Source: Psilocybe azurescens (Eukaryota > Basidiomycota > Agaricomycetes > Agaricales > Agrocybaceae). Taken from it: 64,000 nt of DNA. Under the pieces are notes generated by a model. It worked only from the letters and a program-made list of their open reading frames with translations. It was not told the origin of the DNA and made no database searches. Position 1 is the stretch's first letter. Each line of letters starts with the position of its first letter. Positions 1-10,553 of the stretch are shown one piece after another. The stretch lies in assembly GCA_023853785.1 (NCBI GenBank), contig JAJIRX010000798.1, positions 248,001 to 312,000 of the forward strand. The letters are read 5' to 3'. Made by a program: the position numbers and the translations under genes.

Positions 1-1010
1 TGGGCCTTCGGTTCCTGGGCTGGGTCCGTCGCCTATCATCACTTCCACCTGCGATGTCGACATGAATAACGCCAACGCCAACGCCAACACAATCGCCGGC
101 AACACACTCTCCGCTGAATCTGTATTCTACGCGACACGCAGACCCAGCTCGGTGCGCTCCTCTGGCTCGAGCTTGAGGCCGCTGTCGATGGCGTTGACGA
201 CTTCGCGTATGTCCCAGGCATCTTCTTCGTCTGCGAATTCGGGCAACTTGGGACATTGGGGCTCAGGAGCGAATGTAAGGTGGGAGGGGCAGGGGCTGGA
301 GAGTGTGCGGGAGATGAGGTAACGAGAGCGGTAGGGACGGGAGAAGGAAGTAAGTGCGGGTGGTGATGGCAAAGACAAAGAAAATGAGAAGGAGAGAGTA
401 GGCGCTTGCGCGAGGGGCGGAGGAGGACTGCGCTGATAGGTGTGCTCCCGGAGGTGCAGGTCCGGCGCTCATTGGATGGTGTTGTTGCGGGAGGGGAGGC
501 ACATCATGACGCAGCGGACGAAGCGAAGTACCGGAATCGGCGGAAGGAAAGCGACAGCACGAGCATCAAGCGTTTCTCGTACTCAATCCTGACGATCGAG
601 GAGGCGACTTCGGACGGGCATGGGAGGCTGGATGACTGGGATGATGTCATTGCGAGGTATGAGAGCGGGAGCGCTGAGGGACATGGTGAAGGATGTGGGC
701 TCCGAGGAGATGGCGGGTGGCGCCGCCGAGGAGTTTGGGTTCCAGGCAAAGGAGAACGCAGAGGCGGATGCGGCGCCGGTGAAGAAAGGCCATGCGGGCT
801 CGCTCTTGGAGCAGATGTTGGGCAGGAGCAGGCCGAAGACTATGTAAGAGGACGATGAAGGTTCATATTCACTTTTCTTTTATTATTCTTTTATTTAATC
901 CTTGAAACAGGTGTTCTGTTCATCCTTGGTGCCACTACAGACGATCCCGCAAGGCTCATCAATAACTTTGATCTACAGGTTACGCCCAGCACGCCCTGAT
1001 AAAGTCCCTG
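1..1010 (+). pseudogene. Gene H fragment, copy H0 (middle segment)
   Basis: Partial copy of a long Ser/Pro/Lys-rich gene that recurs through the window (gene H). Conceptual segments in order: FYATRRPSSVRSSGSSLRP (about 124-180), an RWEGQGLESVREMR stretch (280-322), RRRTALIGVLPEVQVRR (about 420-470), YSILTIEEATSDGHG (about 580-625), LLEQMLGRSRPK (about 805-840), then an intron-like GTTCAT..AACAG (about 859-910) and an exon reading GVLFILGATTDDPARLINNF (about 911-970). The segments lie in different frames, and an in-frame TAA follows RPKTM, so this copy is decayed. The same order is visible in H3 (43,190-43,830), and its end resembles H4 near 51,380-51,690. I know of no function. From memory, long proteins with these blocks are widespread in Agaricomycetes as hypothetical proteins, but this is recall, not a search. 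The 5' part lies outside the window. Confidence 0.55.
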
Positions 1011-2480
1011 TGTCTGTTCGTGTACATGTCTGGACGAGCAGATGGTTTGGATTGCGGGTGTGAGGACTGGGTACTAGCCACAAGAGCAGCGTCACCTGTC
1101 TCTTCAGAGCAACGCCACCGTCGACTCGTCTGTGAGCTGCTCGAGATTGGTGCTCAACCACCTCCACATTTAGTAAGTGAAGAGGATGTAAATCAGTTGG
1201 TGCCTTGCTGGCCGGTTTAACAAACGATTCGTGAAATGAAAGGTACGGGTGGGGGTGTGGGCAAATAAGGATGGTAAGATGGAGCGCTGCACGCAGTAGT
1301 GAATATGTCTTGAGGAATCAATGGGCAGTCCGGTATGAAATGACTATGCCTTGCTAATTCTGCTCGACCTTTCATACAGAGCAAACAACGCGTGCACCAC
1401 AAGATCCTTTTCCCATGATACGCTGGCATCTCTCAAGGTACGTTTCGATCGATACTCGGCACTTTGCAGGATCTTAACAATGTTTTTTTCGATCTTCGAC
1501 GTCCCAGTCGTTTCTCCGTCGTTTCCCTCATCATTTTTATCAATGGACGAGCAACACCGACATTGGGTCTGGACATCAGAGTGGTGTCAGTTACACACCC
1601 AACTCGCGTTTCCACCCGAGCGGTCAGAAACCATGGGATGCGTCCAATATTAATATTGACGGTGCTCGTGTATCCTCTCGTCTTGTTTAAACCAGTCGCT
1701 GTATTCAACGCTTTCACTGCCTCTAGCTCTCAGACCACCTCTGAATCTAAATTTGTTTGCTCACATATCGATTTCTACCTGCAAATTTGCTATACATTGT
1801 GGTACGTACATCTCTTACTACTTCTGTCTTACTGCTAATTGGTATTGTCTTGTAACAGGCGGCATCTGTTTTTTGTTCAATCGGTCTTGCAGGGCACTTT
1901 CGGGAGGATGCACATTGGGTTGGAGAAAGAACGCTTCTCAGCTTCAACACTGACTGAGGTTCTTTGGTGGTATATGACTAGGATCACGGCCTGTCACCCC
2001 ATATTTATGTCCAGTGCATTGTACGGGGACTATGGCGGAAGTTATGGCGGAAGTCATTCAAAGAACGATCTGTAGGTTGATGAAGACGAGAATGAAGACC
2101 CACCTCCCAAGGGGCGCGCAAATGGATGAGGACGACCGAGAAGGATGAGAAGAGATCATGGGACAGAAGAGGGCGGACATGATGATCGCGTAAATCAGGT
2201 TAGACACATGTGCTGTGTGATTTTCTTCACTTGTACGCAATATGATCTCGTTTTTCGCTATTCTGATCAACAGGCATTGGTCACGAAGAGACAGGGAGAA
2301 AGTGTTCATAAAGCCCTCAACGATCCCAGCGCAAAGAACCCGCAAAACTCGAAATGATCTGAGCTAAAATCATTTTAGCTGGCACTGCATAAATGACATG
2401 GGTTCAGATATAGTTTATGTTTGGAACGATGCCTTCAATCATCTGTCAAATATTGGTATACTTGTGTCGTCATGGCTATG
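1011..2480. other. Junction block J1 between gene H and NACHT gene N1 (no supported gene)
   Basis: No convincing coding region. The block is a copy of sequence that recurs before other NACHT genes: 1320-1740 resembles 34,860-35,230 and 54,630-55,040 (shared landmarks TCGATCGATACTCGGCA and AACGCTTTCACT), and 2050-2400 resembles 20,530-20,870 and 55,190-55,520. Short open frames do not keep one frame between copies, so I treat the block as non-coding duplicated flank. Confidence 0.5.
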
Positions 2481-2497
2481 CTGGCTAAATTCAGACA

Positions 2498-2509
2498 CCA
2501 ATATAACGG
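2498..2509 (+). promoter_or_regulatory. Conserved CCAATATAACGG core-promoter-like element upstream of N1
   Basis: The 12-mer CCAATATAACGG ends about 79 nt before the N1 start codon. The same or nearly the same 12-mer sits about 81-82 nt before the start codons of N2 (22152-22163, one change), N4 (45291-45302) and N5 (about 55627-55638, altered 5' end). Conserved sequence at a conserved distance fits a TATA-like/CCAAT core promoter. Its role is inferred. Confidence 0.4.
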
Positions 2510-2587
2510 TGTTCTGTCAGTGTTGCCCTTTCCCAGATCCCTCCACTAATACCGTCTGCTCGTTGTCGGACATTCCACTTCCCCACA

Positions 2588-5170
2588 ATGTCAATGTTCA
2601 ATCGACCTACCGACTTCACTATCATCAACAGCACATTGCACAATCACCAAATTCAACTTCAGAGTTCGAAAGGTACAATGTTCAATCGTGCGGAATTATA
2701 TACACGTCATGCTCATGAAGGGATCGAAAATAGGCGGATTTGAGCGCCTGCAGGAATACGTCGCCCATGGAGCATTTCACGACTCGGGCGAGCGCTTTGA
2801 TCCTCCAAAATGTTATCACAACACACGAGTCGCGATTATCAAAAGGATTACAGAGTGGATCAGTGGACTCAACGAAGATACTCGAGAGGCGCTCATTATG
2901 TGGCTGTACGGCGCTGCGGGTGCTGGAAAATCGGCCATTGCGCAGACTATTGCCGAGATTTTGCATGGCCAGCACTTCGTCCTCGCCAGTTTCTTCTTCT
3001 CAAGAAATGACCCACAGCGAGGAGTAGCCAAGTGGCTTGTTACAACCCTGGCATATCAGCTCGCCGCAAAGCTTCCTCAGGTGTTCCGAGAACGAGTCGC
3101 CCTTACATTTGAGCAAGACCCCCTGATTGTCACAAAATCTCTTGAAGCGCAGTTCATGGCCCTCGTTCGGGAGCCCCTCCTTGACCTTCTTCATTCCGGA
3201 TTTTCAACCAATGACCACATCGTCATCATTATCGATGGTCTTGACGAATGCGACGATCCTCAAGTTCAAGCCAGAGTTATCGATCTCACCTTCGACCTTG
3301 TTCGAGGACGGGACATACCTCTCAAGATCCTCATAGCAAGTCGGCCGGAGATCGATATCTCTTCATCTTTTGACACAAAACCATTCTCTACGCTGTCAAG
3401 AATCGCATTGGATAACTGCTATCGATCCGAAGAGGATATTCGACATTTCCTCGTAGATAAATTTAACGAAATCAAAACTCAGCATCGCCTTCGCTCTTAC
3501 ATCCCGATTGGCTGGCCTGCTCAAGAATCCCTCGATACACTCGTACAAAAGTCCTCCGGGCAGTTCATCTATGCATCGACTGTGGTGAAGTATGTCGCGT
3601 CCCCGCGTCATCGACCGACTCATCGCCTTGAAGTTGTTCTTGGTATACAATTGCCAAAGGCAGGCGATAGTCCGTTCGCAGAGCTCGATGCATTGTACCG
3701 GCACATCTTGATGGGGGTTGAAGATGTGGATCTAATATTAAAGATCATTAGCTGCGTCATTCTTCGCCCTCCGGGCTATTTTTACAGTTCAGTGACATTT
3801 ATAGAAACCTTCCTTTCGCTTGCTCCTGGAGATGTTGAGCTCTTACTGCAGAACCTCAGCTCCCTTATCTCGCTTGAAAACTATCCTGGTGCTTCTCATC
3901 GTGCAGAGATGTTAACCGTTCGCATGTTACATGCATCATTCAAAGATTATCTACTCGACCAGTCACGATCCAAAGATTTTTTTCTTGACCGTGTCAAAAT
4001 GCACACGCACTATGCCGAGTTATGCATTGCTCATATGATAGAGCATCCTTCATTGCAATCCAATTCGTCTCATCATCCATTCACGGGTACGTCCCTATAT
4101 ATTATAATGCATTTGAAACTCTACGTTCTAATTTCATAAAAAATAGACCCAGTGAATGGACCCTGGCCTATCTTCTCATATTTTTTCTATCACTGCCCTC
4201 TTGCTAGACCAAATCCACAGCTCATCCAAAATACTCTCTGTCTAACTCTTAGTCGCTGCCATAGTATCCTCGGAGTAAAGGATTATTATGATACAACATT
4301 TTCCGGCCAATACTTGAGCTACCTCGATTCTCTCAGCGCTGTATGTGTCTTCTTTTGCATAAAAATGACATCTGACCACTTCGCCAGATTTGGGCTGACT
4401 TTGGGATTTCTCAATTTTACACTGATGAGATAGTCGCACTTGAACAACTCATCAAAGCCCAGCTTGGTCCACGTCCGCAGTACTCTCAGATATGCTTCCT
4501 TCTGGCCTCGATTATGAATGTGGATCCACCGACTTATGGTGGCCCTTACTTCATTTTTATGCGACAAATTTTGGGAAATCCAAGGCGTACAGCGCGGTTA
4601 GGATGCCATCTTAATTACCTAACGTTTGGGCATCCTGTTCTTCGTAAACACCTTCATAACATTTTACAAGATTGGATTATCTCAAGCCGACAACCAACCG
4701 ACGCCCCCAGCGTTCACACCAGTGCTGCATTTTTTGCTCTGCGCTATATATCAACATGCAAATTCCCATATGCTGTTGACACATCTAGATTCGGCCAATC
4801 TTGTCGTTATCATCGAACTCGAATAAATAATCCTGCGCAATCACGTTGGTACCGACGGTCCGTCAACACTGCACACAAAATGTATTACACCGACTATCAC
4901 TTTCACAATTTTATTCAAGGTGCTAGAAAGGGAGATTTTGTGGACATGGAATTTAATCCCATGCAATGGGATCTGTTCAATACAGGCGAGGCTTTGTATG
5001 CCTATTTATGGGCCATTCGGATGCTTCCATCATTCCTTGACAAATCAGATTACTCGGAAGAGTTGATTGCCTATGCACGCCAAACCAAAAATCAGGTGCA
5101 GCAAAGACTACCTCAACTTCATATATTCATCATTAGAGCAAGAACACAAATCTGCCTGGGCTGCAGTTAA
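2588..5170 (+). CDS. NACHT-domain NTPase (fungal NLR-like), copy N1, four exons
   Basis: Predicted join of 2588-2672, 2734-4086, 4147-4340 and 4388-5170. Introns are GT..AG of 61, 60 and 47 nt and phases agree, giving 804 aa. Exon 1 encodes a 28-residue leader (TDFTIINSTLHN). Exon 2 gives the lead-in GGFERLQEYVAHGAFHDSG, then a NACHT P-loop NTPase: Walker A GAAGAGKSA (about residue 90), Walker B with acidic tail IVIIIDGLDECDD (about 200), and a sensor-like LKILIASRPEIDIS. Exons 3-4 encode about 325 residues with no WD40, TPR or ankyrin repeats that I can see. NACHT proteins are nucleotide-switch signalling ATPases; in fungi, NLR-like members act in non-self recognition and cell death, but this one's ligand and output are unknown. 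Compared with sister copies, the last 35 or so residues are out of frame after an A-run near 5087 (one extra A). The start is chosen because exon 1 is conserved in all five copies. Confidence 0.8.
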
Positions 5171-6044
5171 AGCATATCTTAGGAGAGCAGAGGATGGGAG
5201 GTCTTAATCACATAGCTGAACGATATATACTCATACGTGTAGCGGGGCGGTACGGTATGTACTGGTTTACTATTTCGAACTGTTAGGTTCACCACAGATT
5301 CTACACTGCTGGCAATTCTTACAGCAGGTTTTAAGCAATATTTGTAACATCAACTGGTCAGATGGATGCCTTATGGATGAACCTGTTACTAATCATTACC
5401 AACGTCTAAATAGTTGTCTTCCTGCACAGCGGCTTAGCGATAAAAAAAAAGTCATACGTAGAATTATCAATGGACAGTGTGTTTTAATGGGCGATATATA
5501 TTATAATCAGATGGATTCAACGTAGAAAATAAGTATACCAAGCTCTTAAGACGAATGGAATTGTCTTGGGTTTCTGATACCATAAATTTTACAGAGGTCG
5601 GGAGTTCTCCCCGCTCTTGTGCAGAAGCACTTCCCGCCATGCTACTTATCAACAAGGGAGGAATATCTTGGTGGCCACCTCCAGCAATATTGACAATGTA
5701 GCGGGGTCCAATGAAGTCTAGCATGATATTCTGGACGTTGGTACATACTCTAACATCTATCGAGTCGAACATCTATGGGAATGCACGCTACATTAGAGAA
5801 GATAATACTTACTACCAGAGGTGCCCAAGCTGTTGCTAAATCTCGCCGGCAGTGACGGTTTATAAGTAGAAATTACCCTTGATTTCGGTTTCCCAAATTC
5901 GTCCTGAACAGAGTTTTGACACGGTGCTGTGGTGTTGGGTAGATAAAAACTATACTGGAAAGACGAAGAATAAGAGTGTGCTCGTTGGGGACTACTTACT
6001 TTACTTCATATTCTTTTTTTTAGTGTGTGACGCGTAAATGACCC
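5171..6044. other. 3' block D1 downstream of N1, including an intron-like segment
   Basis: No gene is supported. Bases 5230-5285 contain GTATGT, a TTTACTA-like branch site and an acceptor GTTAG, all repeated after the stops of N2-N5 (for example 24,890-24,940 and 48,000-48,030), so the NACHT transcript may have a spliced 3' UTR or an extra exon. Bases 5830-6044 match other D blocks just before gene H copies (AGAAATTACC and ACTTTACTTCATATTC landmarks). Confidence 0.4.
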
Positions 6045-8170
6045 TGAATGACACGCCTCAAACTAGCGTGAGCATCAAGCGGTTCTTGTACCCAATCCTG
6101 ATGATCAAGGAGGCGATGGCGGATGGACTTGACATGGAAGGCCAGAGGATTGGGATGATGTCATTGCGAAGTATGGGGAGGGGGTGCTGAGGAGGATGTG
6201 GGCTCCGAAGTCGCAATAGCGTGCAAAGCCCAGTGAACGATGACGATACCATGATCAGTGTCCGCTGTTTTGTCTTTTTCTTTCTTTCTTCTCCTATTCT
6301 TCATATTGATGATTTTTTCCCTGTAGATGTTGGGCGGCAGTCATGTTCGGCGTCGTTCAGTCGGCTCGATCTTCGAAGGTTCTCCGTGTGTTTGTGTCGA
6401 GAAACGCAAGCACTCCGCGGTCCAAGGTCAAAGCCTGCACATGTACAAAGGCAATTTAGAGCAGTACGAGTCGCCCAACAAAGCTCACATCGTCGAGAAG
6501 CCTTCTATTGCATGCACATCGTCGGTCCAGTTCGGCGGCGAGTTTATGATCAAGGCGCAGCAGGAACTGCTGGACAGGCAGAGCTTGAAAGAGCACTGTC
6601 TTAACGCTGATGGTGAGGATTTGTTTGTTTCTTGTAAGTTGACATTTGTTTGTTGTGTACATATTCGAAGGCTTACCGAGGAACTTTTAGATCACGCTGT
6701 ACTCGTTTTCATTAAGCCAGGGGCTGCCACACGCTCGCGCTCGAGCACCTGCACATCGAACCCCAGAGGCGACACTCCTCCTCTCTCGTCTTCGGATGGG
6801 TCACCCATCTCCGGAGGATCGCAATCAAACATCGACCTCTCACATATCAACATCACCTTTTCCAACGCCACTCATCCCATGTCTACCGTCACAAGGAACA
6901 ACGTCCGCGCTCACGCCCATGTACACGGTGCTGGCCATCGCCGTCAATACTCCAAGTCGCGTGTCTCCCGCTCTTCGGTGTACGAAACGATTGAGGACGA
7001 GATGTTGAATTCGAATCGCACGGGTCCTGCATATTCGGTGACGTACAAGAGCAGCACCAGCCCGACGTCACGCCAGGCGGTGTCGATTGTCGACTCCAAC
7101 ACTGTTGCTGAGCTCCTATTCCGAGGAATTAGTATGGAATGACGAGCGCGGCATTGTCTCTCTGAGGAAATATTACGCTCTTCGCGACAAGGCTCAGAAT
7201 ATCGTGACTGAAAGCCGCAGGCTGTACTCTGATACGCCCTTCTCTATATTCGCCATTCAATGTAAGTCTTTGCAATGTTACCTGTATTTGATTGATTTAT
7301 TCATTGATTCGCCTCATCATTATCCGTAGTTTTCCAAGCACCGGGAAGTCCGGCCGGTATGCAAACACTTCTTCAGCATTTTGTGCAGAATCATGGCCCA
7401 CTTCCGTACGAACTCCGCCCGTATCGCATTCGCTCCCGCACATGGTCGCGTCCGTCACCGTATCCTCAAGGGCGTGCATCTAAGATGACGCTCTCGCCGA
7501 AAAAGAAGCGCTCGACGGCCACCATCGATATACAGGATCATCGTACACCTGATTTGCAGCAAGTGCCCGTCAACCGGAACATGAAGACCAATAGGACTTG
7601 GACCAAGGACAATGGCACGGCGCCGTTCTTGGGTGCGCCCAAGTCCTTCTCGCCGCTCGTGACGGATGACGACGACAACGCGCCCAAACGCAAGAATGCA
7701 TTCGGACTCGCGCCAAACAATCGATGAAAAGATTGGCTGACTTCTTCCTTTTCTTTCTTCTTCTAGCCCTGGAGATACTCTGAGGGTCAACCGACCCCGA
7801 CCTCGAGGCAGACCGACACCTCGAGGCCGCACTCCCGCAGTCCCCCAACATACCTCCTGTTCCTGCTTTGACGAACCCGCCTTTCCGAACCTGAAAGTCG
7901 TTCTCGAATCAGTCACTTCCGGTGTTGACGCCGATGTCTATGTTCTCCTCTCCGGGGCAAAAACACCCAATCTACTCGAGTATACTTGCGCCCCTATACC
8001 TCTCGAAATATGCCGCTACTCCTATCTACTCCAACATCTATCACTGCCCCATAATCGCCCAGCTGCTTTCATGTTTCAACCTCCACGCCCCACGATATGT
8101 CCTTGCACACGACTGCCTATTCACGCCTCTTCATGCATCCATCACGTTTACGCATTCTTCACGCCTTGGT
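6045..8170 (+). pseudogene. Gene H, copy H1 (internally deleted; C-terminal part best preserved)
   Basis: The 5' flank (TGACACGCCTCAAA) is fused directly to a middle segment of gene H (YPILMIKEAMADG, about 6090-6125), so the N-terminal half is missing. Further on there are good exons: LGGSHVRRRSVGSIFEG (from 6330), an intron 6634-6690, SSDGSPISGGSQSNIDLSH and SRSSVYETIEDEMLNSN (about 6970-7015), RGIVSLRKYYALRD (about 7147-7190), an intron 7262-7329, FQAPGSPAGMQ and RVRSRTWSRPSPYPQGRAS-type sequence. The end is proline/arginine-rich followed by a VDADVYVLLSGA stretch. An intron at 6260-6326 is supported by comparison with H2 (31,615-31,680). Frame changes around 7110-7140 and 7728 show decay. 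Function unknown; no recognisable catalytic domain. Confidence 0.55.
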
Positions 8171-8191
8171 AATATTTTTGGCGGTTCATTA

Positions 8192-8249
8192 GAGTCTGTT
8201 CGGATGCCAGATTCCAACTGGAATCTGATTTTTGATGGCAGCCGGAATT
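8192..8249 (+). repeat. Left TIR of the PIF/Harbinger element
   Basis: Perfect inverted match to 9388-9445. It contains the palindrome GATTCCAACTGGAATC. Confidence 0.85.
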
Positions 8250-8299
8250 TCGCGAGAGTCCTGAGTCACAAATCGTCACAACAAATTAGATAGCATAGA

Positions 8300-9272
8300 T
8301 ATCATCTTTCTGCCTGCAACATCTCTCTCCACGCTGCAAGCACACCTCTTGGGCATAATTCTTCATGGTTTGCTGGTCTGAAAAATAAATTACTATTCAA
8401 TATGAATACTTTTGTAAAAATGAGTACCTGGTATCAGCTCAACCCCACTCAGCAAGGTGGTAATGAACACCATAATAAGGGGCTAGAAGTGTATCACAAA
8501 CTCCAAATCCACCATTAGCAAGATAGAATTTTATGAGTGGAATTGTGAGATCAATGAGACAGGAGTGTGCAAACATTGTGGCATCAGCAGCTGACCCTTC
8601 CCATCCAATAATGAAGTAAACAAACTTCATTGTGAACAAAACACAAGCAAGGCAGTTCTGGGATACACCACTTTTGTAATTTTATACAGAGTGTTGATCT
8701 GTTGCTGATGGACAGCAATTTATATGTGTTCCATCCATTGCACTGATTGCCATATCAAACCAAGAACTGAATTTTAGTTGTTAAATGTACTCGGCTATGG
8801 GATTATCTGTGCTTGGAAGCTGAACATATTTTTCATAGAAGGGACCTGATGAAACTGCCTTGAGAATTCCTTGAAAGCATCTGCACCATTTATCAGTTGG
8901 AGTGAATTATTTCACTAAACAAAAGAAATACATTGAAATTGTTTCATTTGACTATTGAAATCTTTCACCAACATGTCTAATTGACAGACCAGTAACACAC
9001 ATGTAGAGAAAGATAGCGACTTGCTCCTTCAGAGTGGCATACTTGGAGTCCTTGAGATTGGATAGAGCATTTAGTTCTTCAATAAATATCAGGAATAGAT
9101 GTAGCTGCATTCTGAGCTCTTTTTGAATGTGATCTGGGTGCCCATGCATCAATTCCTCAACCCATGCTTCACCTGTTAATTTGGAGTTATGGTACTCTTG
9201 TTTCCAGTACAATGGAGATGTATAGAGGGTAGTAGCAAGAGTAATAGCATTTATAATATATACAGCTGCCAC
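8300..9272 (-). pseudogene. PIF/Harbinger DDE transposase remnant
   Basis: Reading right to left, 9272-8952 encodes an N-terminal helical region ending GLSIRHVGERFQ, typical of the helix-turn-helix part of Harbinger transposases. About 8740 encodes MDGTHINCCPS (first catalytic Asp). Bases 8639-8439 encode FIIGWEGSAADATMF and LAPYYGVHYHLAEWG, the second DDE block. There is an in-frame TAA at about 8689, where the family has an Arg/Tyr-rich motif before SQN. A GTACTC..TTTTTCAG intron (about 8367-8428) follows, then RPANHEELCPRGVLAAWRE, and the reading stops before the expected region carrying the third catalytic acidic residue (Glu). This copy is therefore unlikely to encode active transposase, and the element would have to be mobilised in trans. 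Family motifs are from general knowledge of DDE_Tnp_4 proteins. Confidence 0.7.
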
Positions 9273-9387
9273 CGTGTTTCAAGTAGTGGTGGAGGCATGG
9301 AGATCACTGTAAGATGCCCAGAGATTGCGCAGAGACTGCTCAAAGTAGCATGCGTGACATGGTTACTTGATTTGGCGAGCAGCGGAT

Positions 9388-9445
9388 AATTCCGGCTGCC
9401 ATCAAAAATCAGATTCCAGTTGGAATCTGGCATCCGAACAGACTC
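9388..9445 (-). repeat. Right TIR of the PIF/Harbinger element
   Basis: Perfect inverted match to 8192-8249; followed by the TTA target duplication. Confidence 0.85.
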
Positions 9446-9448
9446 TTA

Positions 9449-9720
9449 GTCTTGTCTTATCTCTCCTTCCTCCTTGGCCACATACACGTATGTAAGAGGG
9501 GGTAAGGAAGCAGCGAGATATACGTGGACTGGATCCATGTAGATCTGGCTATCGGCGAGATTGTGCTGGTGAAGATGTCGCGGGTTGCGCTGGATTGGGG
9601 TTGGATGGGGTGCGGGCGGGGGGCGGCAGGGGCTATGGGGAGGTTACGAATGTGATGAAGGCGGGCAGGGATGAGGAGAAGGAAGGTGGTGGCAAAATCA
9701 TGTCCGCTGGGTCTCACCAG
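9449..9720 (+). pseudogene. Gene H fragment (IYVD...IGEIVLVK segment) displaced after the C-terminal part
   Basis: Conceptual translation gives an N-terminal-half segment of gene H (IYVDWIHVDLAIGEIVLVK, then MSRVALD) although it lies after the C-terminal part of H1. The same misplaced segment follows H2 at 33,690-33,900, so the rearrangement predates duplication of these two units. Not a functional gene. Confidence 0.45.
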
Positions 9721-9854
9721 CATTTGCAGCGTAGCACTGTTCACAGAGCTTTGTGGTGCGATATTTCTTTTCAAAACCTGCACAATAGCTATCTGATTTG
9801 CTATACACAGCTATACATACAGTCCAAACGTGTCAGTACTTTACTGTCCCCCAT

Positions 9855-10360
9855 TGATTCCAAGTGGAATCCAACCGGTCCTGTTCAAGTCCAGCCAACA
9901 TACATGGATTCCAGCTACATTCCAGTTCAGTTATATATTGATTCCAGGTTGATTCCAATTAGTTAACTTCAACTGGAATGGATTAAAGTAACAAGAAAAT
10001 GGAATCCAATTGGATTCTAGTTGGATTCCAGATAGAGTAGAACTTTATTAAAATTGACACTAGTCCTTGGATACAGATTCCACTTGGATTCCAACTATTC
10101 CAACCCTATTCCACATAAGTTGAACTTGATAAAATTAAATATAAAAGAACTGTTGGAATGGATTCCAACTATATTCCAGTCATTCCATGTACATTCCATG
10201 AAAGTTGGACTTGATAAAATTATATGTAAATGAGTGTTGGAATGGAATCCAACTATATTCCAGCTATTCCACCTTCATTCCAAAAGGTTGAACTTGTTAA
10301 AAATTAAATTAAACTACTATTTATATAGGTTCCACCTTTATTCCAGCCATTCCAATGAAA
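9855..10360. repeat. Left subterminal repeats of the KDZ element (ATTCCA/TGGAAT)
   Basis: Many direct and inverted copies of ATTCCA, often paired as GATTCCA..TGGAATC palindromes (for example 9857-9874, 10004-10032, 10160-10200). They match the array at the right end (16,060-17,210) and are probable transposase binding sites by analogy with other DNA transposons. Confidence 0.65.
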
Positions 10361-10553
10361 CTCTATAGCTGATTATGCTTAGTACAAAAATATAAATTAG
10401 ACTTACCTAATAAAGGTTAGTATAAATCAATGCAAATAATATATAAATATTTTATTTGTACACTAATATACACTTCTGTATATTTTCACTTATCAATCAT
10501 CATTTCCATCTACATTCCAGTGCCTAATGGGTTCTTCTTGTTCATCATCATCA

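Larger units (their letters stand above)
8192..9445. mobile_element. PIF/Harbinger-type DNA transposon, 1254 bp, with perfect 58-bp TIRs and TTA TSD
   Basis: The terminal inverted repeats, beginning GAGTCTGTTCGGATGCCAG, are identical over 58 bp (8192-8249 and 9388-9445). TTA is duplicated at 8189-8191 and 9446-9448. The sister unit at about 33,625-33,635 reads CACTAGTCC where this copy reads CATTA-element-TTAGTC, so the site is empty there. A TWA target duplication is typical of PIF/Harbinger, and the internal minus-strand frames match a DDE transposase of that type. The perfect TIRs suggest recent movement although the transposase is broken. Confidence 0.85.

Noticed and set aside
1464..1838. 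Plus-strand frame of 124 codons in J1 that looks membrane-like
   Set aside because: Its counterparts at 35,020-35,230 and 54,830-55,050 are interrupted in the same frame and no splice model rescues them.
2058..2345. Recurring minus-strand frames of about 90 codons in block J (also 20,627-20,887 and 55,186-55,467)
   Set aside because: The similarity follows from the duplicated DNA; stops and frame differ and no motif is present.
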